A DNA stretch of 64,000 nucleotides from Wolbachia endosymbiont (group B) of Protocalliphora azurea (GTDB lineage: Bacteria; Pseudomonadota; Alphaproteobacteria; Rickettsiales; Anaplasmataceae), in NCBI RefSeq assembly GCF_947251865.1, contig NZ_OX366394.1:1302001-1366000 (forward strand). Reading direction: 5' to 3'. Below the pieces are notes generated by a model, which ran no database searches, was not told the DNA's origin, and saw nothing but the letters and a program-made list of their open reading frames with translations. Made by a program: the position numbers and the translations under genes. Numbering within the stretch: the first letter of the stretch is position 1; each line of letters begins with the position of its first letter. This document shows, in pieces, positions 47,167 to 55,742 of this stretch.

Positions 47167-47526
47167 CTAACGTTCTATCGTTTTGGAGCTACAAGTATCC
47201 TGATTAGGCGATTCAATTCTAATAGATTGATTACCAATATCAGATTTTTCTAACTTTTCTTTTAACCCTTCAGCTGCTTCTTTCACTTCAAGCTTTTTTT
47301 CCCGATTAAGATCCTCTGGGCTTTTTCTTTTACTATCTAAACCTTGTTGTCTATCAATATTTTTATTGAGTTGTTCTTGTTGAGGTAGATCAACAACCGA
47401 ATTGAAGAGAGCTTTTATTATGTTTTTTAATAAACCTCCGCTTCTGCTTTGCTCTTGAGGCTTATTTTTTACGTTAGATTCTTTTTTACTGTCACTACTT
47501 TTAGGCATTTTTAACTCAACTATCAT
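47167..47526 (-). CDS. Small hydrophilic hypothetical protein
   Basis: A 119-residue, Lys/Glu/Ser-rich protein of unknown function. One moderately hydrophobic stretch (GGLLKNIIKALFNSVVDLP) is flanked by disordered, charged segments (KSSDSKKESNVKNKPQEQS; KKLEVKEAAEGLKEKLEKSD). A second ATG 18 nt in (MPKSSDSKK) is possible. It converges on lpdA with 1 nt between the stops. It resembles other small Wolbachia orphans rather than any named family. Confidence 0.6.
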   Translation of the reverse strand: MIVELKMPKSSDSKKESNVKNKPQEQSRSGGLLKNIIKALFNSVVDLPQQEQLNKNIDRQQGLDSKRKSPEDLNREKKLEVKEAAEGLKEKLEKSDIGNQSIRIESPNQDTCSSKTIER

Positions 47527-47599
47527 AAAGCTTGATAAAATTTTACATGCAAAGTATTAAAAAATAATTAACAATCTATTATCAAATTACTACTTACAG

Positions 47600-48622
47600 A
47601 TGACTATTATTCTAGCAACAGGCGGTACAGGTGGGCATGTTTTTCCAGCTATAACCTTAGCAAAAGCACTAAAGGTACAAGGGCACAATTGTATATTATT
47701 CACTGATCAAAAAACCATCAATATAGAAAGTTATATTTTACCATTGTGCAAGCCAAGTGGCAACAAATTGAAGTTTCTCTTTTTGTTAATGTATAGTTGT
47801 GTATTAGCACTGTATCAAACGAGAAAATTAAAACCAAAGCTAATCATTGGTTTTGGTAGCTACGCTTCTTTTCCAACTCTTCTTGCAGCAAAGATTCTTT
47901 CTATACCTATAGTTTTACATGAACAAAACACAGTTTTAGGGAGAGTAAATAGATTCTTTTTCAAGAGTGCAAAATTAATTGCAACTAGCTTTCCAGAGAC
48001 TAAGTATGCAGAAGGTAGTAAATGCGTTTTTACAGGAAATTTTGTCGATATAGAAGCACAAGGCTATTCTAGAGCTGAAACAGTTTTAAACGTGTTAATA
48101 ATAGCAGGCAGTCAGGGTGCAAATTTTTTTGATGATGTAGTGAGCAGCGTAATTTGTGATCTACCTGTTGAAGTAAAAGAGAGGATTAGAGTAACGCAGC
48201 AATGTACGAAGAAAAATATAAACAAGGTCAAGAGTCTATACAAAAGTGAAGGAATTGATTGTGAGTTAAGTGAGTTTTTCGATGATATGGAAAATAAACT
48301 GGCCAATGCTCATTTGGTAATTAGCAGAGCGGGGGCAACTTCAATAGCAGAGATTACTCTTGCTGAGCGTCCTGCTGTATATATTCCTTATCCTCACTCA
48401 AAAGATAACCATCAATTTTATAATGCAAAACATATTGAAGATTCGGGAGCAGCTGTAATGGTTGAGCAAAATAGTAACGCGAAAAAGAATCTAGGAGAGT
48501 TGCTAGTTGATTTATTGCAAAATTGTCAAAAATTGCGTGATATGGCTAATAATACTAAGAAAACAAGAATAAGGAATGGAGTTACTGAATTTATTAAGGC
48601 AATAGCTCAAGAACTTAGTTGA
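47600..48622 (+). CDS. murG: UDP-N-acetylglucosamine--MurNAc-pentapeptide GlcNAc transferase
   Basis: A 340-residue GT28 enzyme converting lipid I to lipid II at the inner membrane. Motifs: ILATGGTGGHVFPAITLAKAL, IGFGSYASFPTLLAAK, LHEQNTVLGRVNR and VISRAGATSIAEITLAERPA. With murF, mraY and lysC it shows that lipid II synthesis is retained. It overlaps gshB by 16 nt in convergent orientation. Confidence 0.96.
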   Translation: MTIILATGGTGGHVFPAITLAKALKVQGHNCILFTDQKTINIESYILPLCKPSGNKLKFLFLLMYSCVLALYQTRKLKPKLIIGFGSYASFPTLLAAKILSIPIVLHEQNTVLGRVNRFFFKSAKLIATSFPETKYAEGSKCVFTGNFVDIEAQGYSRAETVLNVLIIAGSQGANFFDDVVSSVICDLPVEVKERIRVTQQCTKKNINKVKSLYKSEGIDCELSEFFDDMENKLANAHLVISRAGATSIAEITLAERPAVYIPYPHSKDNHQFYNAKHIEDSGAAVMVEQNSNAKKNLGELLVDLLQNCQKLRDMANNTKKTRIRNGVTEFIKAIAQELS

Positions 48623-49533
48623 CGAATTGCTTTTTCTTCAAATGCATCCCATAGTTCTTTTTCTAGTGATTTACTATACAACTTATTGATATAAACTACT
48701 CCCGTAGGCGAAGTTGTGTTAATTTCAAGAAGGAAGTCATCTATAATATCAATACCAACAAATATTAGCCCTCTTTTCTTTAGCTCAGGACCGATTTTAT
48801 TACATATTTCAGTGTCTCTATCATTCATTTCAATAGATTCAAAACTTGCTCCAAGCCTCATATTTGTTCTGATTTCTCCGCTAGACTTTGGAACTCGCTT
48901 CATTACTCCTATTGGCTTTCCATCCAGTAGCAGTATTCTTTTATCTGTATTTATCTTTTTACAAAATGCTTGTGCAATTACAGGACATTCATATTTTGCA
49001 ATCATGAGATCGACTACCACTTGAATGCTATTTTGGTCTTGTATTCTTATTACGTCATTTCCTCCATAGCTATATAGTGGTTTCAAGATGATATCTTGAT
49101 AGTCGTGACAAAAATTTCTAATCATCGATATATTTTCAGTGATCAAAGTTGGAGGAATTAGCTCTAGAAATAGTGAAGTAATTAATTTTTCAGGACAGTT
49201 TCTTATTTCTGTTGGATTATTTATTACTAACGCAGTAGTCTTTTCTAAGATATAGGTTGTTGTAATGTACCGCATATCAAAAGGTGGGTCCTGCCTGATA
49301 AGTATGATATCCATTTCATTCAAATCTATAGTTACATCTTCTTTAGAAGTAAAACCAAAATCATCAACGCTGACTTTCTGAGCAAGAGCAATTGACTGAT
49401 TTAACTTGAGTGCTAGATTATTAGGAACATAGACAAAAATTTCGTGCTTTCTCCTCTGCGCTTCTTTTATTAATGCAAATGTAGTATCAGTTTCAAAATT
49501 TATATTTTCATCCATTTGAAAAGCTACTTTCAT
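48607..49533 (-). CDS. gshB: Glutathione synthetase
   Basis: A 308-residue ATP-grasp enzyme joining gamma-Glu-Cys and Gly. Conserved segments: MDIILIRQDPPFDMRYITTTYILE, NNPTEIRNCPEKLITSLF, IILKPLYSYGGNDVIRIQ and the C-terminal FVGIDIIDDFLLEINTTSPTG. It is divergent from bcp with overlapping 5' regions and convergent with murG. Confidence 0.95.
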   Translation of the reverse strand: MKVAFQMDENINFETDTTFALIKEAQRRKHEIFVYVPNNLALKLNQSIALAQKVSVDDFGFTSKEDVTIDLNEMDIILIRQDPPFDMRYITTTYILEKTTALVINNPTEIRNCPEKLITSLFLELIPPTLITENISMIRNFCHDYQDIILKPLYSYGGNDVIRIQDQNSIQVVVDLMIAKYECPVIAQAFCKKINTDKRILLLDGKPIGVMKRVPKSSGEIRTNMRLGASFESIEMNDRDTEICNKIGPELKKRGLIFVGIDIIDDFLLEINTTSPTGVVYINKLYSKSLEKELWDAFEEKAIRQLSS

Positions 49534-49596
49534 TTATCCTCCCTTCCTATTACAATATACTATAGTACCATAAAAGTGTTAATAATGGAGCAAAGT

Positions 49597-50064
49597 ATGG
49601 AATTAACAGTAGGAAATAATGCACCTGATTTTAGTTTGCCAACAGATTCTGGCGAAATTTTATCGCTGAGTGAATTTTTTGATAAAAAAAATGTAGTCCT
49701 TTATTTTTATCCTAAAGACGATACTCCGGGCTGCACAATGGAGGCAAAAGGCTTTAGAGACAATATAGAAAATTTCTCTTCTTTTGACACAGTGATAATT
49801 GGTGTATCAAAAGATAGCGTTAAGTGCCACGCTAACTTCAAAGCAAAATATTCTCTGCCATTTTCTTTAGTTTCTGATGAAAATGCTGAAATGTTGGAAA
49901 AGTATGGTGTTTGGGTAGAGAAAAGTATGTTTGGCAAAAAGTATATGGGAATAGAGCGCACTACTTTTTTAATAGATAAAAAAGGTAAAGTAGTGAAGAT
50001 CTGGAAAAACGTAAAAGTTAGTGGACATGTTGATGAGGTTCTAGAAGAAGTAAGGAGAATATAA
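49597..50064 (+). CDS. bcp: Thioredoxin-dependent peroxiredoxin (Bcp/PrxQ)
   Basis: A 155-residue peroxiredoxin with peroxidatic Cys in YPKDDTPGCTMEAKGFRDN and FSLVSDENAEMLEKYGVW. The frame is open from 49516, but the ATG at 49597 has GGAG 6 nt upstream and starts at the family's usual N terminus (MELTVGNNAPDFSLP); an ATG at 49585 is also possible. It reduces peroxides. The recF gene follows after 8 nt. Confidence 0.94.
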   Translation: MELTVGNNAPDFSLPTDSGEILSLSEFFDKKNVVLYFYPKDDTPGCTMEAKGFRDNIENFSSFDTVIIGVSKDSVKCHANFKAKYSLPFSLVSDENAEMLEKYGVWVEKSMFGKKYMGIERTTFLIDKKGKVVKIWKNVKVSGHVDEVLEEVRRI

Positions 50065-50072
50065 ATTAAAGA

Positions 50073-51152
50073 ATGACTACCCATTGCTATATAAAAAAAC
50101 TGAAATTATATAACTTTCGTAGTCATTCAAACTTTGAACTGGATTTAGATGATAGACCAGTTGTAGTAACTGGCAAAAATGGTATTGGAAAAACTAATAT
50201 ACTTGAAGCAATCTCATTGCTTGCTAAAAGCAACGGAATGAAAAAAGCAAAAATCAATGAGATGCAAAATAGGCGCAGTAATGAAAGTTGGGTAGTGTAT
50301 TATGATTTTTTCAATGGAGCAGAGCTTAACTCAATTGGTATAGGAAAGAATCTTAATAAGAAATTAATACAAATTGATGGGAAAACGCAGTCAAGCTACT
50401 CATCTTTGTATAGAATATCTAATGTAATATGGCTAATTCCACAAATGGACTATATTCTTCTTAATTCTCCAAGTGACAGGTTAAAATTTTTAGACCGTAT
50501 AGTTTCACTATTTGAAGAAAATTACACCTATTGCTACATGAAATATAGAAAAGCTAAGCATGAGCGAAGTAAATTGCTTAGAGAGAATATTTTGGACGAA
50601 AGTTGGCTCTCTAGTCTTGAAAACGTCATGGCTACCAATGCAATTGATATTTTACGTATGCGATCATCTGTTTTAAAGATATTACAAGACACAATTGATA
50701 ACCATTCTTGTGAGTTTTTTCCAAAGGCAAGTTTGAAATTTAGCAGTCAGCTAACTTTGAACGATACTGCAGAATATTTTCAGAATCGTCTAAAGGAAAA
50801 CAGAGAAAAAGACTCATTAACTGGTAGAGTAACCTTTTCTGTACATAATGATAATTTTTGGGTTTTTTGCCAAAAAGGGGACATGCCAATAAATCTTTGT
50901 TCTACTGGAGAGCAAAAGCTATTACTGCTTTCTATCATCTTATCTAGTGTAAAAGCAAGGTGTATTCATTACAATAAAGCACCTCTTCTTCTGCTTGACG
51001 ATATAATGTCGCATCTGGATAAAGATTACAGAAAGGTGTTAATGGAGGAGGTGTTAAGCATTCAATGTCAAACTTGGATAACCGATGTAAATCAAGATAA
51101 TTTCAATAACTATCTTTGCTCTTTCAAGTTTTTTGAATTATCAAGTAAATAA
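50073..51152 (+). CDS. recF: DNA replication/repair protein RecF
   Basis: A 359-residue SMC-like ATPase. N-terminal KLKLYNFRSHSNFELDL, Walker A VTGKNGIGKTNILEAISLL, signature region LCSTGEQKLLLLSIIL and Walker B LLLDDIMSHLD. It loads RecA at gaps. It is close behind bcp and convergent with lysC. Confidence 0.93.
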   Translation: MTTHCYIKKLKLYNFRSHSNFELDLDDRPVVVTGKNGIGKTNILEAISLLAKSNGMKKAKINEMQNRRSNESWVVYYDFFNGAELNSIGIGKNLNKKLIQIDGKTQSSYSSLYRISNVIWLIPQMDYILLNSPSDRLKFLDRIVSLFEENYTYCYMKYRKAKHERSKLLRENILDESWLSSLENVMATNAIDILRMRSSVLKILQDTIDNHSCEFFPKASLKFSSQLTLNDTAEYFQNRLKENREKDSLTGRVTFSVHNDNFWVFCQKGDMPINLCSTGEQKLLLLSIILSSVKARCIHYNKAPLLLLDDIMSHLDKDYRKVLMEEVLSIQCQTWITDVNQDNFNNYLCSFKFFELSSK

Positions 51153-51167
51153 ATTTCAAGCGTGCTG

Positions 51168-52328
51168 TCATACATCAAGCTCATATTCGGTATGTAAATC
51201 TCTAATTAAAGCCTCAGCGTGTTTTTTTTGAACAACTATACTGATCTTGATTTCGGACATTGTGACAGCAAGTATTTCTATCTTTTTTTCGCTTAAAACC
51301 TTGAGTGTGCGATACATCACTTCAGTGTTAGACATAACACCAATACCAATTATTGAAATTTTAGCTATATTATTGTTTACGACATAATTTTCATTTTTGT
51401 TCAATAACTTTGTCATTAAATCAACATCAAATTTAGAAATCAAAAAGCTTGACCCATGTATCATGTCAACTTTAACGTTTGCTCCTGCTATATCTCTTAA
51501 AGTATCCAGAGTATTTGCAAAGTTAGTAAAAGTTACAAGAGCTTCGTGAGTGCTATAAGTTATTCCAGTAATTAAGTATCTTTCCAGTACATCTTTTTCG
51601 TGTAGTACTGTAGTGCCTTCTACTTCCTCAAAAGTGGATAACACTTGCACCTTAATATTATGCTTCATTGCAAGTTGTACTGAACGATTATGCAATATTT
51701 TAGCACCAGATGACGACATCTCCAATATTTCATTGTAAGAGATAGATTTAAGCTTGCGTGCCCTTGGAACAATTTTTGGGTCTGCTGTATATATTCCGTC
51801 AATATCAGTAAAAATTTCACAAGTCCTAATACCAAAGACTACAGCAAAGGCAATTGCTGAGATATCAGATCCTCCTCTACCAAAAGTAGTGATTCTATCA
51901 TCGTGTATACCCTGAAAACCAGCAATGATTGCAGCAGTATAACCCTCAGCAAAAGATCTTTTTACATGGTCAATTTTTATCTTTTTTATTTTAGACTCAG
52001 AATAAAAATTATCCGTTACAATTGGTAACTGCCAGGCGAGCCATGATTTAGCATTAACTCCAACAGACAGAAGAGTGATAGCTAATAACCCGCAAGAGAT
52101 TTGTTCTCCTGCTGAAAGCAGGACATCATACTCTGATAACTCTTGTCTACAATTTAAATTTGAAATTTGCCTGGCTTGAAAAGCCATTTGGTCAGTGAAT
52201 CCTGCAGCAGCAGATACAACAGCAATTACATTATAACCTTTTTCAATATCGTTTTTTATTAGATTTGCAACTCGATTTAAGTCAGTTAGCGAAGTACCAC
52301 CAAATTTTTTTATTATTATTTTGTTCAT
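51168..52328 (-). CDS. lysC: Aspartokinase
   Basis: A 386-residue enzyme with an N-terminal kinase domain (KKFGGTSLTDLNRV, VVSAAAGFTDQMA, TFGRGGSDISAIAF, EIFTDIDGIYTADPKIVP) and two C-terminal ACT domains. It makes aspartyl phosphate for diaminopimelate, feeding MurE and lipid II. The downstream DAP genes are not in the window. Confidence 0.95.
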   Translation of the reverse strand: MNKIIIKKFGGTSLTDLNRVANLIKNDIEKGYNVIAVVSAAAGFTDQMAFQARQISNLNCRQELSEYDVLLSAGEQISCGLLAITLLSVGVNAKSWLAWQLPIVTDNFYSESKIKKIKIDHVKRSFAEGYTAAIIAGFQGIHDDRITTFGRGGSDISAIAFAVVFGIRTCEIFTDIDGIYTADPKIVPRARKLKSISYNEILEMSSSGAKILHNRSVQLAMKHNIKVQVLSTFEEVEGTTVLHEKDVLERYLITGITYSTHEALVTFTNFANTLDTLRDIAGANVKVDMIHGSSFLISKFDVDLMTKLLNKNENYVVNNNIAKISIIGIGVMSNTEVMYRTLKVLSEKKIEILAVTMSEIKISIVVQKKHAEALIRDLHTEYELDV

Positions 52329-52417
52329 AGTTACAATAAGGTCAATTTCACCTTTCTAGAGAGTATAGTTGCTTAATTAAATGTGTTTTTCTGATCACTA
52401 ATTAAAGTGATAGAGGA

Positions 52418-54136
52418 TTATTCATCTTTATCACTACCAAGGTCTTTTAACATACTGTAGTTGCCTTTTCTAAATTTACCTTTTAAAGATGTAACTCCGC
52501 TTTCGCTAATTCCACTTAAGCTTAATGCTGCTCCACCTAGCTGCAATCCAATCTCAGACGTCTCGGGAATAATTTTACTAGCCCCTAGATCTTTATAAAC
52601 CTCCACATTATTCAAATCTGGTAAACGTATTATAATATTTACATGTGGGAAGTTTGTTGCAACTAGAGAAACTATTTTCTTTATAGTGACTTCGTTCTTT
52701 ATTGAAACCACAAGAGCTTGAGCTCTTTCTATTCCTACTGATTTTAAAATTTCATATCTTGTAGCATCTCCAAGATATATAGGGAAACTGTCATTTTTTC
52801 CTTCTTTCACTATTTTTGATTGAATATCTACAACAACATAACTTAAATGCTCTGCAGTAAGCATTTTCGTTACCATATATCCCACTCTACCAAACCCGGC
52901 AACTATTACGTGGTTATAAAGATCTTGTGTGTCTGTTTCGATTGCTTCATCGTCTAGTATTATTTTTTCAGTGCTAAATGAATTTGCTATCCAGTCTCCA
53001 ATTCCCGATAAAAGAGGAGTAAAAGCCATAGTTACTGTAGTTACCATCATAAGCACTTGAGCGATTTCACTTGATAGTACATCTAATTCATCTGCTAAAC
53101 GGAATAAAATAAATGCAAATTCACCGCCTTGTGCAAGCAGTAATCCAGCTTGTATTGCAGGTGCACTTCTAAATCCAAAAAATCTACACAATGTATATAT
53201 AATGGACGTCTTTAAAACGATAAGGATAATTGATAATAAAGTAACGAGTGGTAACTTATTGAGTAAAAGGTCAATATCAATAGACATGCCAACAGTCATA
53301 AAGAATAAACCAAGAAATAAGTCTTTAAATGGCAATACTGCATGTTCTACCGAATTCCTGTGTTCTGTTTCTGCAACTAGTAACCCAGCAACAAATGCGC
53401 CTAATGCCATTGATAAATGAAATTGTTCAGTAATAAATGCTGATCCTAATATTATCAGAAGTGTTGTTGATATAAAGATTTCATTACTCTCCATTTTGGC
53501 AATAACCGAAAACAATGGCCTCAGTAATAACCTACCAGTTACAAATATCAACACCAATGCAATAGCTGCTTGCACTAATGAGCCTGCCAACGAGCTTATT
53601 AAGCTGTGTTCAGAATTGCCAGTAAGCAGGGGCACTAGTACTATTAGAGGTACCACTGCAAAGTCCTGCATTAGTAGCACTGCTATTGACAATCTACCAA
53701 CTTGGCTTGCTTGAGAACCCTTTTCTTGCAGAACCTGCAACACTATTGCTGTTGAGGATAGTGCAAGTCCACCACCAATAACTGCTGCCATGTTTGTATT
53801 TACTCCAAAGGCAAGAGCAATGCACCATATTGCTATCATGGTAACTATAACTTGAAGGGAACCAAACCCAAACACATGCCTACGCATAGCGATAAGGCGT
53901 TCAAATGTCAATTCAAGACCTATAATGAACAATAGGAAAACTACGCCAAACTCTGCAAAGTTATCCATTACTTCAACTGAATGTATCAGATTAAATCCAT
54001 GAGAACCAATCAATGCACCTGCAACAAAGTAACCAAGCACTGGACTAATATTCATTTTCCAAAACGCTATGACTATAAACACAGCAGCGGAAAGTAAGAT
54101 TATAATATCAAACAAATGCTGAGAGCCGCTGTGCAT
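52418..54136 (-). CDS. CPA2-type monovalent cation:proton antiporter (KefB-like)
   Basis: A 572-residue protein. About 12-13 membrane segments (PVLGYFVAGALIG, FGVVFLLFIIGLELTFERL, LSSTAIVLQVL, MALGAFVAGLLVAETEHR) are followed by a cytosolic TrkA-N/RCK domain (VIVAGFGRVGYMVTKML, PIYLGDATRYEIL). It exchanges K+ or Na+ for H+ at the inner membrane, gated by nucleotides. The thioredoxin-like gene lies 5 nt upstream on the same strand. Confidence 0.92.
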   Translation of the reverse strand: MHSGSQHLFDIIILLSAAVFIVIAFWKMNISPVLGYFVAGALIGSHGFNLIHSVEVMDNFAEFGVVFLLFIIGLELTFERLIAMRRHVFGFGSLQVIVTMIAIWCIALAFGVNTNMAAVIGGGLALSSTAIVLQVLQEKGSQASQVGRLSIAVLLMQDFAVVPLIVLVPLLTGNSEHSLISSLAGSLVQAAIALVLIFVTGRLLLRPLFSVIAKMESNEIFISTTLLIILGSAFITEQFHLSMALGAFVAGLLVAETEHRNSVEHAVLPFKDLFLGLFFMTVGMSIDIDLLLNKLPLVTLLSIILIVLKTSIIYTLCRFFGFRSAPAIQAGLLLAQGGEFAFILFRLADELDVLSSEIAQVLMMVTTVTMAFTPLLSGIGDWIANSFSTEKIILDDEAIETDTQDLYNHVIVAGFGRVGYMVTKMLTAEHLSYVVVDIQSKIVKEGKNDSFPIYLGDATRYEILKSVGIERAQALVVSIKNEVTIKKIVSLVATNFPHVNIIIRLPDLNNVEVYKDLGASKIIPETSEIGLQLGGAALSLSGISESGVTSLKGKFRKGNYSMLKDLGSDKDE

Positions 54137-54141
54137 AATAT

Positions 54142-54714
54142 TTAACCTGTAGAATTAGACCATTTTATTGAACAACCAATACTTGATTTTTGGTCAATTG
54201 GAAGATTGCTAGTTTTTGCAATAAATTTCATCGCTTGAAATAAATCACTACTTCCTATTTCATAATTTTGAACTTTCTCTTTTTTTGCATTGTTAAAACG
54301 TCCACGATAACGAAGTTTTAAATCAGCGTTAAACCCAAAGAAATCAGGGGTACAAACAGCACCATACTCTTTAGCTACTTCTTGGTTACTGTCAATTAAA
54401 TATGGAAATGTAAACTTATTTTTCTCTGCAAAATTAATCATGTTTTCAAAGGAGTCTTCTGGGTACTTATTCACATCATTTGGCATGATTGCAACGGTGT
54501 TTACCTGATAATCTTTTTTCAACAAATTAACATCGCTTACTAGATTGCTAATAATTGATTGAACGTAAGGACAGTGATTGCATATAAACATTACAATAAG
54601 ACCATTTTCCCCATAGCAGTCACTTAATGTATAATATTTGTTATCCACTCCCAAGAGATTGAAATTCTTTGCAGTAAAGTCTAAATCTATCTTAGGAGTG
54701 TCTAGCGTAACCAT
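54142..54714 (-). CDS. Thioredoxin-fold redoxin protein
   Basis: A 190-residue AhpC/TSA-like redoxin. The active-site pair is in IVMFICNHCPYVQ (CxxC), with TVAIMPNDVNKYPEDSFE, TFPYLIDSNQEVAKEYGAVCTPDFFGF and RYRGRFNNA. This matches thioredoxin-family proteins of unknown partner. It begins the minus-strand pair with the KefB-like antiporter; redox control of that transporter is possible but unproven. Confidence 0.87.
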   Translation of the reverse strand: MVTLDTPKIDLDFTAKNFNLLGVDNKYYTLSDCYGENGLIVMFICNHCPYVQSIISNLVSDVNLLKKDYQVNTVAIMPNDVNKYPEDSFENMINFAEKNKFTFPYLIDSNQEVAKEYGAVCTPDFFGFNADLKLRYRGRFNNAKKEKVQNYEIGSSDLFQAMKFIAKTSNLPIDQKSSIGCSIKWSNSTG

Positions 54715-54820
54715 AGCTCATAGAGAATTGTATACCGTATATAATTTATGATCTTATTGCTTAAATGTCAAATGGTTTCTATGTACACTATTTGCATTTA
54801 GCATTGTAATTATAAAATTT

Positions 54821-55438
54821 ATGTTCATAACCTTCGAAGGAATAGATGGTTCTGGTAAAACAACACAGTCTGAGTTACTTGCAAATTATTTCAAGCAAAT
54901 TCACGGTGAAAATAATGTCGTATTGACTAGAGAACCAGGTGGTACTGATTTTGCAGAAAAAATAAGAGGATCACTACTTAAGGATAATATTGATCCCATC
55001 TCTGAACTTTTATTATTTACCTCAATGAGATATGAACATATGAAAGAATTAATACTACCAGCTCTTAAAGAGGGAAAGACAGTTATTTGTGATCGATTTA
55101 TCGATTCAACTATTGCGTATCAAGGGTATGGACTAGGTGTTGACTTGAGTCTAATAAGAGACTTACACAAATTAGTGGAAATTAAATATCCAGATATCAC
55201 ATTTATTTTAGATATTGATGTTCAAGTTGGACTCAGCAGAGCAAAGGATAAAAATAAGTATGAAGAAATGAGCATTGATTTCTATCATAAAATTCGAAAA
55301 GGATTTCAAGAAATAGCTATAAAAGAATCTAATAGATGTAATGTTATTACTGGAATTGCAGATAAAGACAACAATAAAGTGTATAGTGAAATTATTGATG
55401 TAATAAGAAAAAAGAAAAAAGGCATGCAGCCGCTATAA
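54821..55438 (+). CDS. tmk: Thymidylate kinase
   Basis: A 205-residue kinase: P-loop FEGIDGSGKTTQSELLANYF, VLTREPGGTDFAE, CDRFIDSTIAYQGYG and the lid around LSRAKDKNKYEE. It forms dTDP. Its last codons (KKKKGMQPL, stop TAA) come from a dispersed repeat that starts near 55406, so the C terminus has been replaced or extended by repeat DNA without loss of the core. Confidence 0.96.
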   Translation: MFITFEGIDGSGKTTQSELLANYFKQIHGENNVVLTREPGGTDFAEKIRGSLLKDNIDPISELLLFTSMRYEHMKELILPALKEGKTVICDRFIDSTIAYQGYGLGVDLSLIRDLHKLVEIKYPDITFILDIDVQVGLSRAKDKNKYEEMSIDFYHKIRKGFQEIAIKESNRCNVITGIADKDNNKVYSEIIDVIRKKKKGMQPL

Positions 55439-55509
55439 TTTTGTCAATAAATACCCTGAGTTTTTTACTGAATGTTACGATTGAGCCTACAGGTCAAAAA
55501 CAAGCTTTG
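55406..55509. repeat. Dispersed ~110-bp repeat, copy B, overlapping the 3' end of tmk
   Basis: Shares ggcatgcagccgctataatt, tcaataaata and gagttttttactgaat with copy A at 45547-45655. It supplies the last ~9 codons and the stop of tmk. The remaining stretch to 55742 holds only the initiator tRNA. Confidence 0.7.
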
Positions 55510-55569
55510 AGTTAGAAATAACATTGCTATTATAATAAAAGAAATCGCAATATTTGTACAATTGAAAGA

Positions 55570-55646
<77 letters not shown>

Positions 55647-55742
55647 TCGTTGCTTATTTATTATTATATGCGTAATAATAATAAATAAAAGAATAAAATC
55701 ACACTATTACATATATTTATATATCTATTAACCTTTCTTAAC

